A stretch of DNA of 7,682 nucleotides from JBDKGV01 sp039798005 (GCA_039798005.1 JBDKGV010000171.1:1-7682); one strand, 5' to 3'; numbered from the stretch's first letter, positions 1 to 6,739 are shown. Made by a program: numbers and translations. Notes: generated by a model not told the origin, from the letters alone.

Positions 1-403
1 CGTTGGAGCTTGCCTCGTGATTGCCAAGCATCGCGTTGGTGAACGCGATCTTGCTCCATAAGCGCAGGTTGCGGTTCGGGGCCGCGACCATGCCCATACG
101 GATCGTGGCATAACTGTTCTTGAACTGTGTTGCATCGGCCGCCATCCAAGCGGGATAATCAGCGTATGCAGAGCTCACGATCTTGCCGATGGCTTCGCCC
201 GCGAAGGAAACCGGCTTGGAACCGCCTCCCAACAGGGAGCGGCGTGCCATGCTCTCGTATTTGTCCAAGCTTGACTGGATGCTGTCCAGTTCGGCATTGG
301 CCGCCTCGCCCAATTTGGGCGGCGCCGTTTGCGCCCAGACACCAGGCGTTGACACCATCGCCAACGCCAGTGCGGACATTGTTTTGGGAAGGATTCGCTT
401 CAC
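1..403 (-). CDS. Exported protein of unknown function, 5' part only (possible outer-membrane protein)
   Basis: I do not recognise this gene. It starts at a GTG (401-403), and the frame stays open for 134 residues to the window edge, so the C-terminus is missing. The start is supported by a GGAG box (complement of 411-414) seven bases upstream. The N-terminus is a clear Sec signal peptide: KR at residues 2-3, a hydrophobic core and a signal peptidase I site ending V-W-A before Gln (about residues 22-25). Next comes a polar, partly helical stretch (about 35-55, LDSIQSSLDKYESMARR). Further on, two alternating-polarity stretches flank a PNRN turn (TIRMGMVAA, then LRLWSKIAF), which look like a beta-hairpin of a barrel. 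It follows the sugar permeases by 81 bp with no convincing terminator, so co-transcription is likely. A role as an outer-membrane channel or surface protein for the same substrate is inference only. The existence of an exported protein here is well supported; its family is unknown. Confidence 0.72.
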   Translation of the reverse strand, partial: MKRILPKTMSALALAMVSTPGVWAQTAPPKLGEAANAELDSIQSSLDKYESMARRSLLGGGSKPVSFAGEAIGKIVSSAYADYPAWMAADATQFKNSYATIRMGMVAAPNRNLRLWSKIAFTNAMLGNHEASSN

Positions 404-484
404 GTCTTCACTCCAGGATGGCGGCAGGTACCGCGTTGATCACCGGCTCTGTGTCGTCAAAACTCAAGCATTGGTTCAGAATAA

Positions 485-2356
485 TCAGCCTTTGACTGCT
501 CCAGCAGTCAGCCCAGAGACGATATGTCTCTGCATCAAGAAAAAAAGCACCATGACAGGAAGCGTTGCTACCGTCGCCGCCGCCATCATCAGGTCATAGC
601 GGTTCTGGTAATTTCCAGCAAAAAGTCGGATTCCAACCGGGATGGTACTCGTCTCTGCATTGGTCAGAAGCCAGGCAAACATGAGTTCATCCCATACGGT
701 CAAGAAAACATAAATACCAGAGGCTATAATCCCAGGCATTGCTGCCGGAATGATCACCGACCAGAAGGCCCGGAACGGAGTGCATCCGTCGACCAAGGCC
801 GCTTCTTCCAGCTCCCGTGGGATTGCTGCAAAGAAGCCCCGCAAGATCCAGATGGTGAAGGGTACATAAAAGGCCGAATAGAGCAGCACGAGACCCCAGC
901 GCGTCCCGATGATGGATACGCCAGTCTTCTCGCCTACTTGAGTGAAGAGAATATAGAGCGGGATCAGAAACATGATGCCTGGAATCATCTGGGTTGCAAG
1001 AATAGAATATCCAAAAATACCCTTGCCACCGAACTCAAAGCGCGCCAAAGCATACCCGGCAAGGGAGGCCAGCACCATGGCGATGAGCATCACGCTGGTG
1101 CAAACGATCAGGCTGTTCTTCAAATAGGTGCCAAAGGGAAGATTCCGCCACAGATCGACGTAATTGCGCCAATGGATGTAGAAATGTGCGCTTGGGAGCA
1201 GGCTTTGCCCACCGGCCACCAACTTCCCTCCACTCATGGCAACATGGACAACCTCACCGGCACCGCCACCCACGAGGAGATTGCCGGAATCCAGTGCAGC
1301 AACCTGAACCAATTCCGATCCGACCGCATCCCGGTCCAAGGACAAGGCCGACCGCAGTCCTTTCACTTCGACGGCTTGGCTGTCGCTGGATTTCCCGGCC
1401 TTTCGATCAATCCCGACCAGCCCTTGGGCACATCCAAACCAGAGACGATCCTTTTCCAAGGCCAAGGACAGGATTTGACCGCGATCCAACCCTTCCAATG
1501 AGCCCAATTCACGCATCTTCTTGCCGGAATTCATGGCGTGAATGAAAACCTTCGCGCCTTGGACAAAGGCGATCTCGTTGTCAAGCAGCGGTAGAGCCAG
1601 GCCAGGCCGATCCCACGGCAGGCCATTCTGCCCCCATCGGTGAGCGATATCCACGCGGGAAGCGTTCGCGTCCCAACCCAAAAAGCCATCGCTTCCCAGC
1701 AAGATCATCTGTCTGCCCTGGGAGCCTGGCACTTCCAACACCTGATCGATGCCAAAGGGAATTCCACTGGCCACATTGAAGAATCGGATCTTCCCCGATG
1801 CCTTGTCCAGCTCCACAAGGCCCGGTCCCTTCTCCATGCGCAGTGCCGCCAAGACCTTGGTCGAGGTCGCAACCACCGAAGTGCCCTGCACATCATTGAC
1901 CCAAACCGTCTGCCAGGGAAGCTTCGGGAATTGAAGGTCCCAAGCCTCCTTGAGATCCCCCATGTCGATTCGTTGGGCCACTGCCAAGGATCCATCCAGA
2001 CGCTGAAGTCCCTTGTCCGCGCTCAGACTCCAAAGATCCGCGCCATCTTGAGCCCAAGACGAGGTGAACCAGCCAAAATTTTCACCATGCTGCGACGTCA
2101 TCCCCGATGCATCGGCTTTGAAGCGGGCAATTCCTCCATCGGAACTTCCAACCAACCAATCCGTTCCGGATGAGGCCAGAAAATTGACCTCCGAACGCCG
2201 CTTGCCGATCCCCACTTGCCCGGACATGATCTCGTTGTTGTCCTTGAGACTGCACCAGATCATCCACAGGATCGGCAACAGGTTGGCAAACACCAACACG
2301 AAGGTCAGTGCCGTCAGCAGGGTTCCAATCAGGCGTTTGCGACGGAAAGGACTCAT
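485..2356 (-). CDS. MalG/UgpE-like sugar ABC permease with a ~340-residue beta-propeller-like insertion in its first outer loop
   Basis: This is an inner-membrane permease of a CUT1-type sugar importer, 623 residues long where the family is usually about 270-300. Residues 1-47 hold a positively charged start (RRKR at 5-8), TM1 (about 11-36) and the family's usual ending of TM1 (SLKDNNEI). Residues about 48-388 are foreign to the family: about seven weak strand repeats such as WLVGSSDGG (67-75), LWSLSADKG (108-116), ILLGSDGF (218-225), LWFGCAQG (305-312) and LLVGGGAGE (360-368), with many Trp residues. The family pattern then resumes at NYVDLW (398-403). TM2-TM6 follow, with the EAA loop at 517-541 (E518 A519 A520, G524) that contacts the ATPase. 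By the positive-inside rule the insert is extracytoplasmic. The ATG at 2356 forms an ATGA overlap with the upstream permease's stop, suggesting translational coupling; the Shine-Dalgarno is weak. An in-frame start at 2461 would add 35 residues overlapping the upstream gene and is less likely. The permease assignment is firm; the propeller fold is read from sequence pattern only. Confidence 0.93.
   Translation of the reverse strand: MSPFRRKRLIGTLLTALTFVLVFANLLPILWMIWCSLKDNNEIMSGQVGIGKRRSEVNFLASSGTDWLVGSSDGGIARFKADASGMTSQHGENFGWFTSSWAQDGADLWSLSADKGLQRLDGSLAVAQRIDMGDLKEAWDLQFPKLPWQTVWVNDVQGTSVVATSTKVLAALRMEKGPGLVELDKASGKIRFFNVASGIPFGIDQVLEVPGSQGRQMILLGSDGFLGWDANASRVDIAHRWGQNGLPWDRPGLALPLLDNEIAFVQGAKVFIHAMNSGKKMRELGSLEGLDRGQILSLALEKDRLWFGCAQGLVGIDRKAGKSSDSQAVEVKGLRSALSLDRDAVGSELVQVAALDSGNLLVGGGAGEVVHVAMSGGKLVAGGQSLLPSAHFYIHWRNYVDLWRNLPFGTYLKNSLIVCTSVMLIAMVLASLAGYALARFEFGGKGIFGYSILATQMIPGIMFLIPLYILFTQVGEKTGVSIIGTRWGLVLLYSAFYVPFTIWILRGFFAAIPRELEEAALVDGCTPFRAFWSVIIPAAMPGIIASGIYVFLTVWDELMFAWLLTNAETSTIPVGIRLFAGNYQNRYDLMMAAATVATLPVMVLFFLMQRHIVSGLTAGAVKG
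1193..2215 (-). other. Beta-propeller-like domain inserted in the MalG-like permease
   Basis: This is the part of the permease gene coding for about residues 48-388. It holds recurring units in which a short hydrophobic strand is followed by a Gly/Asp-rich turn and a second strand ending in an acidic or aromatic residue. Approximate units are at residues 57-80, 101-121, 158-184, 217-229, 261-275, 302-318 and 358-372. The LWFG..QGLVGID and LLVGG..GEVVHV units resemble blades of ligand-sensing or WD40/PQQ-like propellers. Ten or more Trp residues (for example 96, 101, 109, 139, 148, 152, 228, 241, 248, 306) lie mainly in or near loops, and LPW occurs twice (146-148 and 246-248). Aromatic loops could stack on sugars; that is inference. 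I see no stop codon, frameshift or separate start with a ribosome binding site, so it is an internal domain and not a separate gene. Confidence 0.65.
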
Positions 2357-3285
2357 GTCGCCGTCAAATCCCGACGGAAGATCCGGTACCAGACCACCAC
2401 CAAGGCGATCATGGCAACCATCAGGATCACGGACATGGCGGCACCATGCCCAAAATCCCACATCTGAAACGAATTGCGGAAGATCGCCGTCATGATCAGA
2501 TCACCATGCTTGCCGGGAAAGCCCGCCCCGTTGCCAAACATCATGATCACGATATTGAAGGAATAGACGTTGAAAATCATGCCATTGAGGATGAGGACCG
2601 ACCAGACCGGAGCCAAAAGCGGCAGTGTGATCTGGCGAAATTTCATCCAAGCTCCGGCCCCGTCCAGGGAAGCGGCTTCGTAGATGTCTTGGGGAATGTT
2701 CTGCAGACCCGCAAGCAACATCAGCATCGAGTAGGGCCAAAACCGCCAGATCGTGGGCAAAATGATCGCCCAAAGCGTATTCGGACCCAAAAGCCACTGT
2801 GGTTTCTCGCTCACCAAGTGGAGCCAATCATGCAAGACGATGTTCACGATTCCACTGTCTTGCTGCCACATGAAACCCCAAAGAAGTCCCACCACGTAGG
2901 TGGGAATGATCCAAGGGAAGAGCATCAAGGTCCGCGCAAGACCACGGCCCTTGAAATGCCGATTGAGAAGCATGGCTCCCACCAGTCCCAGGATCGAGGT
3001 TCCCAAGGTGACGATCAGGGCATACCAGAAGGTGTTCCGCACGGCATCGAGCATGCCGACCTGCAGGTTGGGATCCAAGAGGACATCCTTGTAGTTCCCG
3101 AGGATCCCGTTCTCCGGGATCGGCGCCTTCAGATAGAGAAGCAGATTGCTCTTGCGTGAAGCCAGAAAGGAGAGCCAAATTCCATGCACCATCGGCAGGA
3201 AATGGACCAGCAGCATCCCCACGACGGTAGGAGCCAGAAACCACCAAGCGATCCGGTTCCGGGAGGAAGAGGGACTGGCCGACAC
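2353..3285 (-). CDS. MalF/UgpA-like sugar ABC permease
   Basis: This is one of the two membrane subunits of the CUT1-type sugar importer and pairs with the MalG-like subunit encoded just downstream. The protein has 310 residues, a normal length for UgpA-type permeases, and lacks the large P2 loop of enterobacterial MalF. About six membrane segments are visible (roughly 12-32, 83-107, 118-139, 170-190, 224-248 and 280-300). The EAA loop is well kept at 202-226 (E203 A204 A205 SLDG, then LPLLAP), which docks on the ATPase. The start is uncertain. A GTG at 3285 lies seven bases after an AGGG that overlaps the stop of the binding-protein gene, and I prefer it. A TTG at 3291 would add two residues but sits too close to that AGGG. 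The binding-protein stop ends only a few bases before, so the genes form one operon. The stop overlaps the next start as ATGA. Confidence 0.95.
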   Translation of the reverse strand: MSASPSSSRNRIAWWFLAPTVVGMLLVHFLPMVHGIWLSFLASRKSNLLLYLKAPIPENGILGNYKDVLLDPNLQVGMLDAVRNTFWYALIVTLGTSILGLVGAMLLNRHFKGRGLARTLMLFPWIIPTYVVGLLWGFMWQQDSGIVNIVLHDWLHLVSEKPQWLLGPNTLWAIILPTIWRFWPYSMLMLLAGLQNIPQDIYEAASLDGAGAWMKFRQITLPLLAPVWSVLILNGMIFNVYSFNIVIMMFGNGAGFPGKHGDLIMTAIFRNSFQMWDFGHGAAMSVILMVAMIALVVVWYRIFRRDLTAT

Positions 3286-3294
3286 GCTCAAGCC

Positions 3295-4725
3295 CTACTG
3301 TGCAGCCCGCAGCGCCTGTAGCTTGGCCAGATATTGGGGCTTCTTCTCCAACTGGCTCTTGACCAATTCCCGAATCTGATCTGCGGCGATCTTGAGTTCA
3401 GCACGCACCTTCGCCTCATCGTACTTGCCGTTGACTTCGGCGGCAATGTCGATGATGTTGCCGAACCGCGTGTTCAAGATGACCGTCTCGAGTTCACCCC
3501 AGTAGGGCACGGAAGGATAGGGCATCCCGTGATCGACAAGGTCCCGGAACAAGCGGCGGTTGTCGTTGCTCGAGTAATAGGGACTGTCGAAAACCTTGCG
3601 AAGCGCAGGGGCCATGCCCGAAAGCCGGCAGTATTCCATCACGGCACCCGTGTCCGTCGTCAAGTAACGCAGAAGCTCCTTGGCTTCCTTGGGATGGGCT
3701 GTCGACTTGAAGATCGCCAACTGCGAACCGCCCACGAAGAGCTTGCGACCGGCGGGGCCGGCAGGAGGAAGCGCCGTTCCGAAATTCTTGGCGGCGACCG
3801 TATTGCCCACACCGCCTTGCTCCACCGGACGCTCCAGATAGACCAGTTTGGTGGATGCTTCTTGCCATGTGGCAATGCGCCCTTGGTCAAACTCTGCGGA
3901 AACCTGCGCCGTGGTCTTCTCCAAGTACGCCTTGGGAGACACTCCCGAACGGATCAAACGCAAATAGGCCAGCACACCTTGGATCGACTTCTCGTCGTCC
4001 AGAAGCACCGAATCGCCGGTGGCATTGACGACGCCGCCGCCATTGCCGATGATCCACGGATAGATGTTGTGAACGACATTCCAGTCGTTCTTGCCTGCCA
4101 TGCCGATGGCTTCGACCTTTTGGCCCCCGATGGTGATCGCCGAGCTCTTGATCTTTTCCAAGGCGGCGAAATAGCTGTTCCACGAAGCCGTCGCGGTGTT
4201 GATGTCCACGCCCGCCTTCTGCCACACGTCCTTGCGGTAGTAGAGCGGACGCACATCGACCATCCAAGGCATCGAAGTCACGCTGTCGGCATACAAGGGC
4301 TTCATGTAGGTGTAGGAAGCACGAACGAAGGGAGAATCCGTCGCCAAATCCTTGCGTGCGGAATCAAGAACGTCTTGGACGGAAAGCAGACTTCCGATAT
4401 CCGTGATCGAAGCATTCCATGTCGTGCCCACCTGAACCACGTCGGGTCCCGCTCCGGAAGTCGCGGCCGCCGTGATCTTGGTCCATGCGGCACTCCAGTC
4501 GAGGATCTCGACCTGAACATCGATGTCCGGATGAGCCGCCTTGAAACGCTCCAGCACCTTCTCAAGATCGTCCTTGGGCTTGGAGGTGTTGGTCATGGCC
4601 CACAGGCGCAGGGAAACCTTGCCCGAGTTGTCTGCGGAATCCTTCGACCCTTTGCAACCAACCATGCCAAGCAACAATGCGCCAGCCACAAGGGTACCGG
4701 ACAATCGGAGATCAAGAATTTTCAT
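3295..4725 (-). CDS. Sugar ABC transporter solute-binding lipoprotein (family 1 type)
   Basis: This is the substrate-capturing component of the CUT1-type sugar importer, 476 residues. The first 24 residues are a lipoprotein signal: K2 and R7, a hydrophobic core (TLVAGALLLG) and a lipobox M-V-G-C with Cys24 as the lipidated residue. Met at -3 is less usual than Leu. A Ser/Lys/Asp-rich linker follows. The body matches family 1 binding proteins: strand VSLRLWAM (37-44), helix DLEKVLERFKAAHPDI followed by VQVE, the GPDVVQVG segment (93-100), a later F.QGRIATW stretch, and the GGSQLAIFKST..PKEAKELLRYL region that closes the second lobe. The Lys-rich C-terminus is helical. The specific sugar cannot be read. 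The start is taken at the ATG at 4725, where the signal peptide begins. A GTG immediately before it (4728) lies about nine bases after a G-run (AAAGGGGGG) and may be the true start, adding one residue. It is the first gene of its operon. Confidence 0.95.
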   Translation of the reverse strand: MKILDLRLSGTLVAGALLLGMVGCKGSKDSADNSGKVSLRLWAMTNTSKPKDDLEKVLERFKAAHPDIDVQVEILDWSAAWTKITAAATSGAGPDVVQVGTTWNASITDIGSLLSVQDVLDSARKDLATDSPFVRASYTYMKPLYADSVTSMPWMVDVRPLYYRKDVWQKAGVDINTATASWNSYFAALEKIKSSAITIGGQKVEAIGMAGKNDWNVVHNIYPWIIGNGGGVVNATGDSVLLDDEKSIQGVLAYLRLIRSGVSPKAYLEKTTAQVSAEFDQGRIATWQEASTKLVYLERPVEQGGVGNTVAAKNFGTALPPAGPAGRKLFVGGSQLAIFKSTAHPKEAKELLRYLTTDTGAVMEYCRLSGMAPALRKVFDSPYYSSNDNRRLFRDLVDHGMPYPSVPYWGELETVILNTRFGNIIDIAAEVNGKYDEAKVRAELKIAADQIRELVKSQLEKKPQYLAKLQALRAAQ

Positions 4726-4936
4726 CACGGACACAGTCCCCCCTTTGTGGGCTTGCGGTCCAATTCTCCTGTGCACGCCACCAGCGCCATCGGGAGGACG
4801 GGAACCTCTTCAATCTAGACACAAACCTCAAGATACGCGCCTGCTTCCTGCGAGAACCGAAGTCGTTGCAAGAAACATGAAGGACGCCCCTTCGCAGTGG
4901 TCTCGATCCAGGAAATTTTGGGGAAAGAAGGAGCAA
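4726..4936 (-). other. Intergenic region presumed to carry the sugar-operon promoter
   Basis: This is the non-coding stretch between the terminator-like hairpin of the upstream operon and the binding-protein gene. It should contain the sugar-operon promoter and any operator, because the hairpin probably stops read-through. I found no convincing pair of -35 and -10 boxes on the minus strand and no clear operator palindrome. The only small inverted repeat is GAAGG/CCTTC at 4879-4893, which is too weak to call. The G-run about 9-14 bases before the ATG at 4725 is the likely ribosome binding site. Confidence 0.4.
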
Positions 4937-4968
4937 CTCCCTCCGTGCGGAAATCCACACGGAGGGAG
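4937..4968 (-). terminator. Probable rho-independent terminator of the Dpp/Opp-type operon
   Basis: A perfect 11-bp inverted repeat (CTCCCTCCGTG and CACGGAGGGAG) encloses a 10-base loop and begins seven bases after the stop codon of the DppF-like gene. On the minus-strand transcript the stem is followed by a pyrimidine-rich tract (TTGCTCCTTCTTT) that has T's but is not a pure T-run. Position and stem strength support termination; the imperfect tail lowers certainty. Since no gene lies on the plus strand here, it need not act in both directions. Confidence 0.7.
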
Positions 4969-4975
4969 GAGAGAA

Positions 4976-5761
4976 TCAGCGCTTGATCCAGTCCTTGTGA
5001 ATCTCCGGGATGTCATCCAGGAGCTGCACAGTGATCGGGCTGGTCGGCTTGAGGATCACATCATCGGGCTTGCCCGAATCCACGATCTTGCCGTCATGCA
5101 TGATGAACAAACGGTCCGAGACGTAGTAGGAAAGGCCAATGTCATGCGTCACGAAGACGATGGTCATCGACAGCTCCTCCTTGAGCTTCATCAGGTAGTC
5201 CAAGATGTTGGCGCGCACGCAGGCGTCCACCATCGAGGTCGGCTCGTCGGCGATCAGGACCTTGGGGCGAAGCGCAAAGATGCGTGCAAGCAGCATTCGC
5301 TGCATCTGACCGCCCGAAAGCTCGAACGGATACTTGCCTTCGATGTCCTTGGGGGCCACGTTCACAGCCAAGAGGCCGGCGTCCACCCGATCCGAGATCT
5401 CTTCCTTGGTCAGCTTGTCCTTCTTGATCTTGAATGCGGCTTCGAGCTGCGAGCGGATCGTGAAGAACTGATTGAAGCAGGAGAACGGATCCTGAAAGAC
5501 GCACTGGACTTCGTTCCAGTGATCCTTCTGATCGACGATCTCATGACCCTCGTAAAGGAACTCGCCGGCAGATGGCTTGTACAGACCAAGCATGATCTTG
5601 GCCAGCACCGACTTGCCGCAACCCGAACCGCCGACGATCGAGACGATCTCGCCGTCCGCGATGTCAAAGCTCACGTCATCGACAGCCTTGACCAGCTTCT
5701 TGCCCGAGCCGAAGGTGCGGACGATGTTCTTGGCTGAAAAGATGGGCGTATTACTCGGCAT
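4976..5761 (-). CDS. Dpp/Opp-type ABC transporter ATPase, DppF-like, short form
   Basis: This is a cytoplasmic ATPase that should pair with the DppD-like subunit to drive a Dpp/Opp-type importer. All core motifs are present: Walker A GGSGCGKSV (44-52), Q-loop Gln90, signature LSGGQ (148-152), Walker B VLIADE with catalytic Glu173, and switch His206. The D-loop is SMVD (176-179), where SALD is usual. At 261 residues it is clearly shorter than typical DppF/OppF (about 310-330). The C-terminal segment that normally holds HPYT and several cysteines is reduced to SPITVQLLDDIPEIH and a short tail. The ATG at 5761 overlaps the end of the DppD-like gene by 11 bp. It is preceded by a good GAGGTG box (5767-5772) five bases upstream, which fixes the start. 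It is the last gene of its operon, followed directly by a hairpin. Confidence 0.94.
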   Translation of the reverse strand: MPSNTPIFSAKNIVRTFGSGKKLVKAVDDVSFDIADGEIVSIVGGSGCGKSVLAKIMLGLYKPSAGEFLYEGHEIVDQKDHWNEVQCVFQDPFSCFNQFFTIRSQLEAAFKIKKDKLTKEEISDRVDAGLLAVNVAPKDIEGKYPFELSGGQMQRMLLARIFALRPKVLIADEPTSMVDACVRANILDYLMKLKEELSMTIVFVTHDIGLSYYVSDRLFIMHDGKIVDSGKPDDVILKPTSPITVQLLDDIPEIHKDWIKR

Positions 5762-6731
5762 AGTCGCACCTCACAAGTCGATCGGCAAACATGCGGATAT
5801 CCTGCTTCTTCTGCGTGCATTCGGGCTTGGCCACCGGGCAACGCGCGGCGAAGCGGCAACCCTCGATGGTCTTGGCAAGCGACGGAGGAGCACCTTCGAT
5901 CGCGGTCGGCTTGCGATCCTTCTGGCCGGGTTCGGCCGAGAGCATCGCACCCATCAGCGCCTTGGTGTACGGGTGCTTGGGGGAGAAGACGATCTGCTCG
6001 GCCGTGCCCTTCTCCACGAACTCCCCCGCGTACATGATGGCGATGTTGTCGGCCACATGGCGCAAGAGCGGAAGCTCGTGGGTGATGAAGATCATGCTGT
6101 TGAAGATGCCCTTGTCCAAGAGATCGAAGATCATCCGGATCACGACCTTCTGGGTCGACACGTCCAACGCCGAGGTCGGCTCGTCGGCGATCACCATCTG
6201 CGGGTTGAGCAGGGTGGAGATGCCGATCACCGAGCGCTGGCGCTCACCGGCGGTCAACTGGATCGGGTAGGAATTCAGGATCTTGGTGGCGTCCTTGCCG
6301 AAGATCAAGGCGAAGCGCTCCGCTAGGCGCTCGTAGCTTGCGGCGCGGCTGGTGCCGTGCTCATGCGCTGCGATGACGTCGGCGGCGATATCCTTGACCT
6401 TGCGGGTCGGGTTCAGGGCATTGAAGGCACCCTGAGGAATCATCGAGACCTTGCGGGACAGCACGTTTTCACGCACATCCTCGGGGGTGCGGTTCATCAG
6501 CGACTCGCCACCCACGCGCACATCGCCCGAAGTCGGGTGAAGGGGCGGAATGAAGAGGCCCATCAGGCCGTTCACCAAGGTGGACTTGCCACAACCGGAT
6601 TCACCAGCGATGCCCAGGATCTCGCCCTGTTTCATCTGGAAGGAAACATCCGTGACCGCGTGGATCTTCTGTCCGAAGCGGGTCAGATAGTGCAGGCTGA
6701 GGTTTTCGACCTCGAACACTGGATTGGACAT
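5751..6731 (-). CDS. Dpp/Opp-type ABC transporter ATPase, DppD-like
   Basis: This is a cytoplasmic ATPase of the Dpp/Opp-type importer, 326 residues, the usual length. It shows Walker A GESGCGKST (43-51), Q-loop Gln100, Walker B MVIADE with catalytic Glu184, D-loop SALD (187-190) and switch His218. The ABC signature reads LTAGE (159-163) instead of LSGGQ, with Thr for Ser and Ala for the first Gly, which is unusual. The C-terminal oligopeptide-transporter region is intact: KHPYTKALMGA (252-262) followed by Cys292, Cys298, Cys305 and Cys322. In some members of this family these cysteines bind an iron-sulfur cluster. The ATG at 6731 is chosen because AGGAG (6737-6741), overlapping the DppC-like stop, lies five bases upstream. 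Extending the frame to 6845 would add 38 unrelated residues inside the permease gene. Confidence 0.95.
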   Translation of the reverse strand: MSNPVFEVENLSLHYLTRFGQKIHAVTDVSFQMKQGEILGIAGESGCGKSTLVNGLMGLFIPPLHPTSGDVRVGGESLMNRTPEDVRENVLSRKVSMIPQGAFNALNPTRKVKDIAADVIAAHEHGTSRAASYERLAERFALIFGKDATKILNSYPIQLTAGERQRSVIGISTLLNPQMVIADEPTSALDVSTQKVVIRMIFDLLDKGIFNSMIFITHELPLLRHVADNIAIMYAGEFVEKGTAEQIVFSPKHPYTKALMGAMLSAEPGQKDRKPTAIEGAPPSLAKTIEGCRFAARCPVAKPECTQKKQDIRMFADRLVRCDYAE

Positions 6732-6739
6732 GTTTGCTC

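Noticed and set aside
404..484. A terminator between the MalG-like permease and the exported-protein gene.
   Set aside because: The best stem is GCGG/CCGC, only 4 bp, with no T-run after it on the minus strand, so co-transcription seems more likely.
524..1501. A plus-strand open frame of 325 codons opposite the MalG-like permease.
   Set aside because: It is antisense to conserved permease sequence including the EAA loop, has low-complexity composition and shows no domain.
1193..2215. The propeller-like segment as a separate gene or as a gene fused by a sequencing error.
   Set aside because: No stop codon or frame change occurs at either border, and permease sequence resumes in the same frame exactly where the family expects it. 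A domain insertion is simpler.
2357..2461. A longer N-terminus for the MalG-like permease starting at 2461.
   Set aside because: The extra 35 residues overlap the upstream permease gene and look like out-of-frame sequence, and the ATG at 2356 gives the classic ATGA junction.
2308..3159. A plus-strand open frame of 283 codons opposite the MalF-like permease.
   Set aside because: It is very rich in His, Gln, Asp and Lys, has no domain, and lies opposite a well-conserved permease.
4726..4776. A longer N-terminus for the binding protein starting at 4776.
   Set aside because: The extra 17 residues would precede a complete lipoprotein signal peptide, and the G-run that likely serves as ribosome binding site would fall inside the gene.
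3334..4818. A long plus-strand open frame of 494 codons opposite the binding-protein gene.
   Set aside because: It is antisense to a clear family 1 binding protein with a lipoprotein signal. The translation is rich in His, Arg and Gly with no recognisable domain, as expected for a mirror frame in GC-rich DNA.
4879..4893. A small inverted repeat GAAGG/CCTTC as an operator or second terminator.
   Set aside because: The stem is only 5 bp with mismatches on both sides, which is within chance expectation.
4541..6326. Plus-strand open frames opposite the two ATPase genes (4541-5737 and 5577-6326).
   Set aside because: They are mirror frames of ATPases with intact Walker motifs. The frame at 4541-5737 even runs across the intergenic hairpin.
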